From Prosthecodimorpha staleyi (GTDB taxonomy: Bacteria > Pseudomonadota > Alphaproteobacteria > Rhizobiales > Ancalomicrobiaceae): a stretch of DNA of 64,000 nt. Below the pieces are notes generated by a model that was given only the letters and a program-made list of their open reading frames with translations, ran no database searches and was not told the origin of the DNA. The translations under genes were made by a program, and so were the position numbers. Location: NCBI RefSeq assembly GCF_018729455.1, contig NZ_JAHHZF010000016.1, forward strand, positions 34,183 through 98,182, read 5' to 3'. Of this stretch, positions 32,561-40,485 are shown piece after piece. Positions within the stretch are counted from its first letter, which is position 1; the number at the start of each line of letters is the position of its first letter.

Positions 32561-33157
32561 TCAGCGGCGGGCAGTCAAGGCCGTGTCGAAGGCGTCCTCG
32601 GCGCGGCTGCCGATCGGTGCCTCGGTGTCGAGTTGCACGCGGTCGACGGGCTTGGAGGCGTCGAGCCAGGTCCAGCCAGACGTGCCGAAGGGCGTGAATA
32701 CGAACAGCAGCGTCTTCTCGAACGGCAGCGTGCCGGCTTGGCGGGCGGCGGCCGCCTTGTCCTGCATGCGCCCGGCCCAGGCGAACAGCCGCTCGGCCAT
32801 GGTCCGCGACAGTTCGACATCCGTGTAGGCGCCGCCCCATTCGATCTGGATCAGCAGGGCGAGGCCGGGCATGACCCGGTAGTAGTGGGCCGCCCAGCTG
32901 TTCGTGCCATGGCCGGCGAAGCCGATCACGGCATAGTCGGCCGGGGCCCGGCCGCGGCCGAGTTCGCGCGTATAGATTTCGATCTGATAGGGCGAGGCGG
33001 GCAGGTCGGCCCGGGTGGAAAAGACCGTCCGCTCGTCGTCGTCGCGCAGCAGCCTCGCCGCCAGGGCGTCGGACAGGGGCGGGAAGGGCAGGTTGTCCGC
33101 CGCAAACAGGGCGCGGGCCGCATCCGCAGGTGAAATGGTCTCGTCGATCTCGGACAT
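32561..33157 (-). CDS. Unrecognised protein of the kinase/chaperone locus (copy 2)
   Basis: 198 residues from the ATG at 33157; an ATG six codons upstream is possible. Family not recognised. It is paralogous to the protein at 29820-30419: same N-terminal helix with LPFPPL, same central IQIEWGGAYTDV, same FAWAGRMQDKAAAARQAGTLP segment, and similar length. It follows kinase 2 by 48 bases on the same strand, the same order as in copy 1. There is no signal peptide or transmembrane segment, so it is expected to act in the cytoplasm. The conserved pairing suggests that each copy serves its adjacent kinase. Divergence between the two copies is substantial outside the named blocks, implying an old duplication. 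Confidence 0.7.
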   Translation of the reverse strand: MSEIDETISPADAARALFAADNLPFPPLSDALAARLLRDDDERTVFSTRADLPASPYQIEIYTRELGRGRAPADYAVIGFAGHGTNSWAAHYYRVMPGLALLIQIEWGGAYTDVELSRTMAERLFAWAGRMQDKAAAARQAGTLPFEKTLLFVFTPFGTSGWTWLDASKPVDRVQLDTEAPIGSRAEDAFDTALTARR

Positions 33158-33205
33158 GGGGTCATCTCGCGGCAAAAGGGATGAGGGGCGGCGAAGCGGC
33201 GATCG

Positions 33206-35020
33206 TCAGATGAAGATCTGGGCCAAATTCTGCTGGATGATCTTTTGCCGCTCGTCCAATTCCTGGCGCTGCGACGGCGAGGCCCGCCGGGCATCCTGAC
33301 GATCGCGACCCAGATAGCTGTTGTCTTCATCGAAGCGCTTCATGACGTCCTTGTCGCCCCACTTGTCCGGATCGATCACACGGCCCTTGGTGCGCAACTC
33401 GCCGATATGGTCCTGCATAGCCTGGAGGCGATCCTGGGCGGCCGAGATTTCGGACGGGCGCAGGCCCTTCATGCTGTCCGCCAGACCTTCCTTGGTCATC
33501 GTCTCGAAGGCCCGCGCCATGTCGCTGTCGATCACCGGCGGCAGGGTGGTGCCACGGAAGCCCTCGTTGTGGTCCTCGTAACCGTAGGCGATGCCGTTCG
33601 GGTCGGTCAGGTTCTTGCCGAAGCACTGGTCGTTGTCGATGCCGGTGACCGTGACCTTGCCGGTATCCTTGTCGACGTTGATGAAATAGTTGTTCGAGTG
33701 CCGGTCGCCCTGGCCGACCAGATGGTCGAGCAGCTGCAGCTTGACGATCTCCCGACGAACCTCGGGATTGTCGAACACTTCTCGGCTGGTCTTGCTGGCC
33801 GGGTTGCCCTTCGCGCGCGCCATGACCAGCCCGAGCGTCTCGCCCTTGCCGAGATCGGCGAAGCCGATTTCGGTGTGCGGTACGACATCGAATTTGAGGG
33901 CATGGGCAACCGAGCAGGTCGCCAGATTGCGCAAGGCGATCTGCGGATTGTACTGGTTGACGCCGGTCTGCTTCGCCACCCAACCATGTTCCGGCCGGTG
34001 TGCGCGATCGGTGTCGTTGGGAGCGAGCGGCTTGAACACGCCATCGAAGATCGTGCCGCCATCCTGCTTGAACTTTGCCTTGTAGACCGAATTGAAGGCG
34101 CCGGAGCCGAGTTCCTCGATCTTGCCGGTGCGCGTCGCCTCGGCGAACTTGCCGCTGACCGTCTCCGGGATGATCGGAATATCCAACGCCCGATACTTCA
34201 TGCCGCCGAACAGGCCGAGACCGGATTTCTCCAGCAGTACGGCCTCCGAGGCGCGGAAGCCCTGCTCGGTATATTCGGTCTTGGTCTTATCCGGGATGTC
34301 CTTGCCGATCGTCTGGTATTCGATGTGGTTGCGCGCCTCCAGCGGCGTCATGTCCTTCACGGAGGCCATGTCGTTCAGCGAGATGCCCTCGCGGGCAAAG
34401 GCCAGCACCTGCTCGAAGCTCATGCCGGGCGGGATCTTGCCGCCGGAAGCCAGTTCCTTGTCGAGCCCGGCCAGCACCTCGCGGTCCTGCTCGACCTGCA
34501 TCTGGACCTCGTTGACCATGCCCTTGTGCGAGTGCTTCGCCTTGGCGCCGTAGCGCTCGGCATGGTCGTAGACGCGGTCGAGCTGGCCCATCAGCGACTT
34601 GACCGTCTCGCGCGGCGTCTCGCCCGAGGTGTCGGCCTTCTTGATCGTGCCGTGATAGTCCTCCAGGCCGCCGAGCACGGCCTTGTAGCCGGTCGACATC
34701 TTGTAGAGGCCGAAGAAGCGGTCGTCCTTCGGGCGCCCGGAGGTCTTGATCAGGTCGTCCTTGGTCGAGACGCCGGAGGTCCAGGCGGCCCGGACCAGCT
34801 TCGGTGCCGGCTTCTGCTGCTCCACGACGCGGTCGGACAGCGACACGCCCTCGCCGGATTTCGTCGTCGGCGGCGGGGTCGGGTCCTGGCTCTTGGGCAT
34901 GACCTGGACGAGCTTCGTCTGCAGGACGCCCGTCTGTTCCGGCGTGCCGGTCGACTTGCCCAGCGGGCCGGTGCCGATCTGGACCTGGTGCGAAGCGCGA
35001 CCGGAATCGACGATGGCCAT
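33206..35020 (-). CDS. Putative secreted effector with PI3/4-kinase-like fold (kinase 2)
   Basis: 604 residues, ATG at 35020. The N-terminal 70 residues are Ser/Thr/Gly/Pro-rich (GTGPLGKSTGTPEQTG), a plausible secretion signal. The helical region starts with FGLYKMSTGY. The kinase-like core carries LGSGAFNSVYK (about 302), a lysine in VFKPLAP, QGDRHSNNYF (about 435) and GIDNDQC (about 459). A C-terminal helical tail (about 540-604) with DRQDARR and QRQELDERQK is longer than in kinase 1. Blocks shared almost residue for residue with kinase 1 include NPQIALRN, REIVKLQLLDHLVGQGDRH and the ATCSVA segment, showing common ancestry and a conserved catalytic centre. Active residues appear intact in both copies, so neither looks like a pseudokinase. 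Substrate unknown; the CesT chaperone gene 171 bases upstream is a likely partner. Confidence 0.68.
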   Translation of the reverse strand: MAIVDSGRASHQVQIGTGPLGKSTGTPEQTGVLQTKLVQVMPKSQDPTPPPTTKSGEGVSLSDRVVEQQKPAPKLVRAAWTSGVSTKDDLIKTSGRPKDDRFFGLYKMSTGYKAVLGGLEDYHGTIKKADTSGETPRETVKSLMGQLDRVYDHAERYGAKAKHSHKGMVNEVQMQVEQDREVLAGLDKELASGGKIPPGMSFEQVLAFAREGISLNDMASVKDMTPLEARNHIEYQTIGKDIPDKTKTEYTEQGFRASEAVLLEKSGLGLFGGMKYRALDIPIIPETVSGKFAEATRTGKIEELGSGAFNSVYKAKFKQDGGTIFDGVFKPLAPNDTDRAHRPEHGWVAKQTGVNQYNPQIALRNLATCSVAHALKFDVVPHTEIGFADLGKGETLGLVMARAKGNPASKTSREVFDNPEVRREIVKLQLLDHLVGQGDRHSNNYFINVDKDTGKVTVTGIDNDQCFGKNLTDPNGIAYGYEDHNEGFRGTTLPPVIDSDMARAFETMTKEGLADSMKGLRPSEISAAQDRLQAMQDHIGELRTKGRVIDPDKWGDKDVMKRFDEDNSYLGRDRQDARRASPSQRQELDERQKIIQQNLAQIFI

Positions 35021-35090
35021 GGCTCTTGCGTCCCCTGAAGACCGGGCCTTGCGGCCGATGCACGGAGAATAGCCGGGAGCGGCCCGCCCG

Positions 35091-35100
35091 CTGTCACAAA
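35091..35100 (-). promoter_or_regulatory. Shared upstream element of the kinase 2 gene
   Basis: TTTGTGACAG on the minus strand, 71 bases before the kinase 2 start and identical to the element before kinase 1. CTATTC lies 19 bases beyond GTGACA and could be a -10 element. A related ATTGTGACTG lies near 35705-35714, on the opposite strand, upstream of the second chaperone. Confidence 0.45.
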
Positions 35101-35191
35101 AGCTACTCGCCCGCCAGTGCCCGCCACCGGTCCGGTCGTCCCACGGAGAGCGGTTGCCCCCGGGGAGCGGTCACTCAGATGGCGCGGTCGC

Positions 35192-35662
35192 TCAGATGCG
35201 GATGAAGGTCATGGGCTCGGTGCTGCTGGCGAGCGATTCGGAGGCTGCGGTGCGGCCCTCGCCGGGATCGGCGATGACCTCGGACCAGTCCTCAGTGGTA
35301 TTGACGAAGCTTTCCAGCTGCTTGGCCAGGCGGGCGCCGTCCAGGCCGCGCCAGGCGACCGACAGGGCGAGGATCACATGCGGCGGCTGGTCGCCGGACA
35401 GGCTGAGCGTGGCCCCGAGCGTCGAGCGCCAGAAGAAGTTGCCGCGCAGCAGGTCCTCATAGGCGGCCTCGCCGGCCGCCGGCACGCCGAGATCGGCGAA
35501 GAACCACAGGGCATCCCGGTCGGGTCGGTACTGGATGTTGACCACCGACCGCCGGTCGAAGCCGAGCGCGCAGGTCAGGTCGGCATCAAGGGCGAGATTC
35601 GGCAGGCCCATGCGCGCGCCGAGTTCCGTGATCAGATTGGACAGGGCCGGATCGATGGTCAA
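35192..35662 (-). CDS. CesT-family type III secretion chaperone (copy 2)
   Basis: 156 residues. The start is a TTG at 35662, chosen because GGAGGAAG lies just upstream at good spacing and the protein then begins MTIDPALSNLITELGARMGL, colinear with copy 1 (MNIDPALANLL...). Typical class I chaperone elements follow: IQYRPDRDALWFFADLGVP, LLRGNFFW, GATLSLSGDQPPHVIL and a final amphipathic helix. It shares WRGLDGARLA with copy 1, and both end in IRI after a Ser/Ala-rich variable tail. It is upstream of kinase 2 rather than downstream, so the two modules are not in identical order. The dpp-type ATPase gene stops 91 bases upstream on the same strand, and read-through from that operon is possible. 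Confidence 0.78.
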   Translation of the reverse strand: MTIDPALSNLITELGARMGLPNLALDADLTCALGFDRRSVVNIQYRPDRDALWFFADLGVPAAGEAAYEDLLRGNFFWRSTLGATLSLSGDQPPHVILALSVAWRGLDGARLAKQLESFVNTTEDWSEVIADPGEGRTAASESLASSTEPMTFIRI

Positions 35663-35753
35663 GAAGCGCTTCCTCCGCCGGACGGGGCGCCGGCTTGTTG
35701 AATCATTGTGACTGAGGCGCCCCGGCGATCAAGCCGTCTCGGCGATCGAGCGA

Positions 35754-36797
35754 TCAGGCGATCGCGAAGGCTGCCGGCGGGGCGGTTTCGGTCCGTCCCT
35801 CCTCGACCGCATGGCAGGCGACCCGGGCGGCGCCGTCGCGCGTATAGCCGGGCGCCTCGCGCCGGCAGCGCTCGTCGGCGAGCGGACAGCGCGGATGGAA
35901 GGTGCAGCCGGAGGGCGGATCGATCGGGTTCGGGATCTCGCCGGTGATGGCGCGGCGCGGCCGGCCGCCGGGGCGGAGATCCGGCACCGCGTCGAGCAGC
36001 ATCCGGGTATAGGGATGGCGCGGCCGGGCGAACAGGTCTTCGGTCGGGGCGACCTCGGCGAGGCGGCCGAGATAGAGCACGCCGACATCGTCGGCCATGT
36101 GCCGGACAACGGCAAGATTGTGGGTGATCAGCAGATAGGTCAGGCCGAACTCGTCCTGCAGGTCGCGCATGAGGTTGAGGACCTGCGCCTGGACAGAAAC
36201 GTCGAGCGCCGAGGTCGGCTCGTCGCAGACGATGAATTCCGGATTGGCAGCGAGCGCCCGCGCGATGGCGATGCGTTGGCGCTGGCCGCCGGAGAATTCG
36301 TGCGGATACTTGCGTCCGTCCGCCGGGTCGAGCCGGACCAGCTTCAGGAGATCGGCGACGCGCGCCTCGATCTCGGCGCGGTCCGACATCAGCCCGAAGG
36401 CGGTCAGCGGCTCGGCGATGATCGCGTCGACCCGGAAGCGCGGATTGAGGCTCGCGAAGGGGTCCTGGAAGATCATCTGGAACCGCCGGCGCAGGCGCGC
36501 GACATCGGCCCTGCGGCCCGGATCGGCGATGTCGACATTGTCGAACAGGATGCGCCCGCGCGTCGGCTGGATCAGGCCGACCACCATGCGGGCGATGGTC
36601 GATTTGCCGGACCCGGATTCGCCGACCAGCGCGAAGGTCTCGCCCTTGGCGATCGAGAAGGAGACGCCATCGACCGCCTTCACGAAACGGCGCGGTTCGC
36701 GTTCGATGACACGGGCGAGCCAGGGCTTCGAGACGTCGAAGACGCGGGCGAGGTCTTCCACCCGCACAAGCGGTGGTGCGCTGCGGTCGAGGGTCAT
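35754..36797 (-). CDS. Oligopeptide/dipeptide ABC transporter ATP-binding protein (DppF type)
   Basis: 347 residues; the ATG at 36797 shares ATGA with the stop of the preceding ATPase gene. Walker A is GESGSGKST, the C-loop is FSGGQRQRIAIARA, and Walker B is EFIVCDEPTSALD. The C-terminal oligo_HPY extension carries the cysteine-bearing cluster (CTFHPRCPL, then RCRREAPGY) typical of Opp/Dpp ATPases, often an iron-sulfur or zinc-like four-Cys site. It is the last gene of the permease-permease-ATPase-ATPase block transcribed leftwards. Together with the DppD-type partner it drives import of peptides or other small organic solutes across the inner membrane. Confidence 0.92.
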   Translation of the reverse strand: MTLDRSAPPLVRVEDLARVFDVSKPWLARVIEREPRRFVKAVDGVSFSIAKGETFALVGESGSGKSTIARMVVGLIQPTRGRILFDNVDIADPGRRADVARLRRRFQMIFQDPFASLNPRFRVDAIIAEPLTAFGLMSDRAEIEARVADLLKLVRLDPADGRKYPHEFSGGQRQRIAIARALAANPEFIVCDEPTSALDVSVQAQVLNLMRDLQDEFGLTYLLITHNLAVVRHMADDVGVLYLGRLAEVAPTEDLFARPRHPYTRMLLDAVPDLRPGGRPRRAITGEIPNPIDPPSGCTFHPRCPLADERCRREAPGYTRDGAARVACHAVEEGRTETAPPAAFAIA

Positions 36798-37786
36798 CGG
36801 GCGGCCTCCGCCGGGCGCGAGGCGGGATCGAGCAGGAAGCAGGCGGCCTCGGACGCATCCGCCCGGTAGGCCGGCGGCCGCTCGGCGACGCAGCGCGCGA
36901 AGGCCTGGGCGCAGCGCGGGTTGAAGGCGCAGCCCGGCGGAATATGCGACAGCCGCGGCATCGAGCCGGGGATCTGCTCCAGCCGGTCGCGGCCGCCGTC
37001 GAGCGACGGGATCGAGCCCATCAGGCCGCGCGTATAGGGGTGATGCGGGCGGCTGATGACGTCGGCAACCGGCCCGATCTCGGCGAGCCGGCCGGCATAG
37101 AGCACGGCGACCCGGTCGGCGGTCTCGGCGATAACGCCCATGTCGTGGGTGATCAGGATCACGGCGGTACCCTTGTCGCGGCAGAGGTCCTTCAGCACCG
37201 CGATGATCTGCGCCTGGACCGACACGTCGAGGGCGGTGGTCGGCTCGTCGGCGATGATCAGTTCCGGATCGGCGGCGAGCGCCAGCGCGATCACAACCCG
37301 CTGGCGCATGCCGCCGGAAAATTCATGCGGGTAGGAGTCGATCCGCGCCCGCGCGGCCGGGATGCCGACCGCCTCCAGAAGGGTGGCGGCGTGCAGCTTG
37401 GCCTCCCAGGGCGTCCGCTCGGTATGGGTGACGATGGTCTCGACCAGCTGGTCGCCGATCCGGATCAGCGGATTGAGCGAGGTCAGCGGGTCCTGGAAGA
37501 TCATGCCGATGCGCCGGCCGCGGATGCGCCGCATGGCCTCGGCCGGCAGGTTGTCGATGCGCTCGCCCTTCAGCCTGATCTCGCCGCCGGCGATGCGGCC
37601 GGGCGGCTCCAGGAGGCCGATGATGGCCGAGCCGGTCATCGACTTGCCGGCGCCGCTTTCGCCGACCAGGCCGAGCACCTCGCCGGGCGCCAGGTCGAAG
37701 GATAGCCGGTCGACGGCGGTCAGCAGGCCGCGCCGGGTCGGGAACTGAACGGTTAGGTCGCGGACGGAGAGGAGCGGTTCGGCCAT
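36794..37786 (-). CDS. Oligopeptide/dipeptide ABC transporter ATP-binding protein (DppD type)
   Basis: 330 residues from the ATG at 37786, which overlaps the permease stop as ATGA. Walker A is GESGAGKSM, the C-loop is FSGGMRQRVVIALA, and Walker B is ELIIADEPTTALD, followed by the H-loop LITHDMGV. The oligo_HPY C-terminus contains CAFNPRCAQAFARC. Note the Met after GAGKS where Thr is usual, a common variant in DppD. It forms a heterodimer with the downstream DppF-type ATPase. Confidence 0.92.
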   Translation of the reverse strand: MAEPLLSVRDLTVQFPTRRGLLTAVDRLSFDLAPGEVLGLVGESGAGKSMTGSAIIGLLEPPGRIAGGEIRLKGERIDNLPAEAMRRIRGRRIGMIFQDPLTSLNPLIRIGDQLVETIVTHTERTPWEAKLHAATLLEAVGIPAARARIDSYPHEFSGGMRQRVVIALALAADPELIIADEPTTALDVSVQAQIIAVLKDLCRDKGTAVILITHDMGVIAETADRVAVLYAGRLAEIGPVADVISRPHHPYTRGLMGSIPSLDGGRDRLEQIPGSMPRLSHIPPGCAFNPRCAQAFARCVAERPPAYRADASEAACFLLDPASRPAEAAR

Positions 37787-38724
37787 CACCGGAGCCTCGG
37801 GTTGAGCGCGTCGCGCAGCCAGTCGCCGAGCAGGTTGACCGACAGGGCGATGGCGACCAGCGCGATCGCGGGGAAGAACAGGATCCACCATTCGCCGGAG
37901 GCTATGTATTCCTGGCCGATGCGCAGCAGGGTGCCGAGCGACGGGCTGGTCGGCGGCACGCCGACGCCGAGGAAGGACAGCGTCGCCTCGGTGATGATGG
38001 CCAGCGACAGGCCGAGCGTGGCGATCACCAGCACCGGGCCGAGCACGTTGGGCAGGATGTGGCGGCGCATGATCTTGCCGGCCGGCAGGCCGACCACACG
38101 GGCGGCCTGGACATAGTCCTTGCCGCGCTCGACCATGGTCACGCCGCGCACCGTGCGGGCATATTGCGGCCACTTGGCGATCCCGATCGACAGGATCAGC
38201 ACGGGAATCGCCATGTGCTCCTGCGCCGCGATCGGCAGGGCGCCGCGGGCGATGCCGAAGATCATCAGCGCGACCAGGAGGTCCGGGAAGGTCAGCTGCA
38301 CGTCGGCGACGCGCATGATCACGCTGTCGACCCAGCCGCCGCGATAGCCGGCGAGCAGCCCGAGCGCGATGCCGATCGCCATCGAGACGACCACCGAGGC
38401 GACGCCGACCAACAGCGAGATGCGTGCACCGTAGAGGATCGCCGAGAATACGTCGCGGCCCTGGTCGTCGGTGCCGAGCAGGAAGGTATGGCCGGTGAAT
38501 TCGTTCGGCTTCAGGGGCGGCGTCTTGCCGTCCATCAGGTCGAGCGATGACGGGTCGAACGGATCGGTCGGCGCGATCCAGGGTGCGAGCAGGGCGGCGA
38601 GGCCGATCACCAGCACGACCACGGCCGCCACCACGGTCAGCGGCGAACGCCGGAACGAGTAGAACAGGTCCGATTCGAGGGCGCGCCGGAGGCGGCCGGC
38701 CCGGACGGTATCCGCGGCGGCCAT
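37786..38724 (-). CDS. ABC transporter permease (DppC type)
   Basis: 312 residues with the N-terminal DppC leader and one transmembrane helix (VVAAVVVLVIGLAALLAPWI), a periplasmic loop, then five more helices. The ATPase-coupling EAA loop reads VQAARVVGLPAGKIMRRHIL. The loop motif GTDDQGRDVFSAILYGARIS is the usual DppC/OppC sequence. Its end overlaps the ATPase gene by four bases and its start is one base from the upstream permease stop, so the four genes form a tight translational unit. Confidence 0.92.
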   Translation of the reverse strand: MAAADTVRAGRLRRALESDLFYSFRRSPLTVVAAVVVLVIGLAALLAPWIAPTDPFDPSSLDLMDGKTPPLKPNEFTGHTFLLGTDDQGRDVFSAILYGARISLLVGVASVVVSMAIGIALGLLAGYRGGWVDSVIMRVADVQLTFPDLLVALMIFGIARGALPIAAQEHMAIPVLILSIGIAKWPQYARTVRGVTMVERGKDYVQAARVVGLPAGKIMRRHILPNVLGPVLVIATLGLSLAIITEATLSFLGVGVPPTSPSLGTLLRIGQEYIASGEWWILFFPAIALVAIALSVNLLGDWLRDALNPRLR

Positions 38725-38725
38725 C

Positions 38726-39706
38726 TCAGTGCCCTCCTGTCGCGGCGACGCGCAGGCGCGGATCGACGGCGAAATAGAGGAGATCGACGATCAGGTTCAC
38801 GAACACGAAGAAGCCGGCGACGAACAGCAGGTAGGTGGCCATCACCGGCACGTCGACGGCCTGGACCGAGGAGATGAACAGCGAGCCGACCCCGGGCCAC
38901 TGGAACACCGTCTCGGTGATGATCGCGAAGGCGACGATCGAGCCGAGCTGCAGGCCGGTCACGGTGATCACCGGCACCAGCGTGTTCTTGAGCGCGTGGC
39001 TGAAATGGATCGCGCGGGTGGTCAGGCCGCGGGCACGGGCGAAGCGGATATAGTCCGCGCGCAGCACCTCCAGCATCTCGGAGCGCACGAGGCGCATGAT
39101 CAGCGTCATCTGGAACAGGCCGAGCGTGATCGAGGGCAGGACCAGCGAGGCGAGGCCGGAGCCGGTCAGGAAGCCGGTCGTCCAGCCGCCGATCCGGACC
39201 GTCTCGCCGCGGCCGAAGCTTGGCAGCCAGCGCAGTTCGACCGCGAACAGATAGATCAGCGCGATGCCGATCAGGAAGGTCGGCAGCGAGACGCCGATCA
39301 GCGAGATGGCCATGATCGCCCGCGAAAGGAGACCGTCGCGCCGCAGCGCCGTATAGACCCCGAGCCCGATCCCGCCGACCAGCGCGAACAGGCCGGAGAT
39401 CAGCGCCAGTTCCAGTGTCGCCGGTAGACGCTCCTTGACGAGGTCGATGACCGGCCGGCCGACCCGGAACGAGACGCCGAAGTCGCCCTCCGCGACATTG
39501 CCCAGAAAGGTGGCGAACTGCACCGGAAACGGCCGGTCGAGGCCGAGTCGCTTGGTCATCGCCTCCCGGTCGGCGATGGTTGCATCCGGACCCATCATGT
39601 TGGCGACGGGGTCGCCCATGAAGCGGAACATGGAGAAGGCGAAGAAGGCGACCACCACCATCACCACGAGGGCTTCGGCGAGGCGGCGGATCAGGAATGC
39701 GAGCAT
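38726..39706 (-). CDS. ABC transporter permease (DppB type)
   Basis: 326 residues with six predicted membrane helices, the first directly at the N-terminus (RLAEALVVMVVVAFFAFSMF). The EAA loop is FARARGLTTRAIHFSHALKN. The periplasmic loop after helix one contains DPVANMMG, as in DppB/OppB/GsiC. It is the first cistron of the membrane/ATPase block. The substrate-binding gene lies further upstream, separated by about 780 bases of RIME-like repeats. Confidence 0.92.
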   Translation of the reverse strand: MLAFLIRRLAEALVVMVVVAFFAFSMFRFMGDPVANMMGPDATIADREAMTKRLGLDRPFPVQFATFLGNVAEGDFGVSFRVGRPVIDLVKERLPATLELALISGLFALVGGIGLGVYTALRRDGLLSRAIMAISLIGVSLPTFLIGIALIYLFAVELRWLPSFGRGETVRIGGWTTGFLTGSGLASLVLPSITLGLFQMTLIMRLVRSEMLEVLRADYIRFARARGLTTRAIHFSHALKNTLVPVITVTGLQLGSIVAFAIITETVFQWPGVGSLFISSVQAVDVPVMATYLLFVAGFFVFVNLIVDLLYFAVDPRLRVAATGGH

Positions 39707-39942
39707 GCGGTCACCGGCAAATCGTGAGATCCGAGACTAGCAGGATTTGGGCCGGTCCACCCGACCCCGGCCTGCCCCAGGACGAGGTTATGGCCACCGC
39801 CCCTCGGTCCGATCGGCACGGCAGCCCGAATTGTTTCGATGCCGGTCGCAATCCGCAAGAGGCCGGCGCCGATCATCGACGGCGGAAGGGGGGCTATGGC
39901 AGGGGCGGTTAAATCTGTCTTCCGGTTCTTGTGCCTATCCCG

Positions 39943-40473
39943 CGAGGGGACAAAGGGGAAGGGGCCGGGAGATCGAGCGACTGGATGTCCGAACGCCCCA
40001 AGCACCGAATTTCCGGCTCCATCCCCTTCTCCCTCCGGAGGGGGGAGAAGGTGCCCGAAGGGCGGATGAGGGGGACGATCCGGCGTCAAGTCTACATATT
40101 TCAGTTGGTTCCGATCGCGCGGACGGATCAGGTCGCGCAGACCGCCAGCATGGGCATGGTGGTGGCATCCAGCCCCCTCATCCGGCCTTCGGCCACCTTC
40201 TCCCCCAAGGGGGAGAAGGGGAAAGGGTCGAGAGATCGGGCCACAGGATGCCTGCGCATGCAAAATACCGAACCTCCGGCTCCTTCCCCTTCTCCCTCCG
40301 GAGGGGGGAGAAGGTGCCCGAAGGGCGGATGAGGGGGACGCCCCCCTCGTCGACACGATGAAGCCGCGGTCCGGACCACCGGTTCCGACGATCCTGCGGT
40401 ATCCCAACCCCCTCATCCCGCCTTCGGCGACCTTCTCCCCCAAGGGGGAGAAGGGGAAAGGGTCGAGAGATCG
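39943..40473. repeat. RIME-like mosaic of inverted palindromic repeats
   Basis: Four copies alternate in orientation: 40023-40076, 40173-40238, 40286-40339 and 40408-40473. Copies 1 and 3 are identical over 54 bases. Copies 2 and 4 differ at two positions over 66 bases and read as the reverse form. Each carries two small palindromes, GCCCTTCGGGC-like and CCCCCAAGGGGG-like. A partial unit (39943-39990) precedes copy 1, and the spacer with CCGAA..TCCGGCTCC also recurs, so a unit of about 130 bases was duplicated. The layout resembles rhizobial RIME1 elements. The rest of the 780-base gap between the transporter genes (39707-40485) holds no gene. Confidence 0.8.
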
Positions 40474-40485
40474 CACCGCGCAACA

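Noticed and set aside
30441..35020. Kinase pair as a HipA toxin with the 200-residue proteins as antitoxins
   Set aside because: HipA has different glycine-loop and catalytic-loop patterns, and HipB antitoxins are small HTH proteins encoded upstream. The flanking CesT chaperones fit export better. Not fully excluded.
30585..35038. Two long plus-strand open frames opposite the kinase genes
   Set aside because: Similar to each other only because the kinases are paralogous. They lack start signals, and the minus-strand proteins are coherent.
35192..35662. tts box (TtsI site) upstream of the chaperone or kinase genes
   Set aside because: I compared the upstream regions by eye to the rhizobial consensus and saw no convincing match.
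39943..40473. Possible CRISPR array at the alternating repeats
   Set aside because: Units alternate in orientation, spacing is irregular, units are palindromic and 54-66 bases long, and no cas genes are present.
39697..40476. Short open frames across the 40 kb repeats on both strands
   Set aside because: They are translations of palindromic repeats, with low complexity and no start signals.
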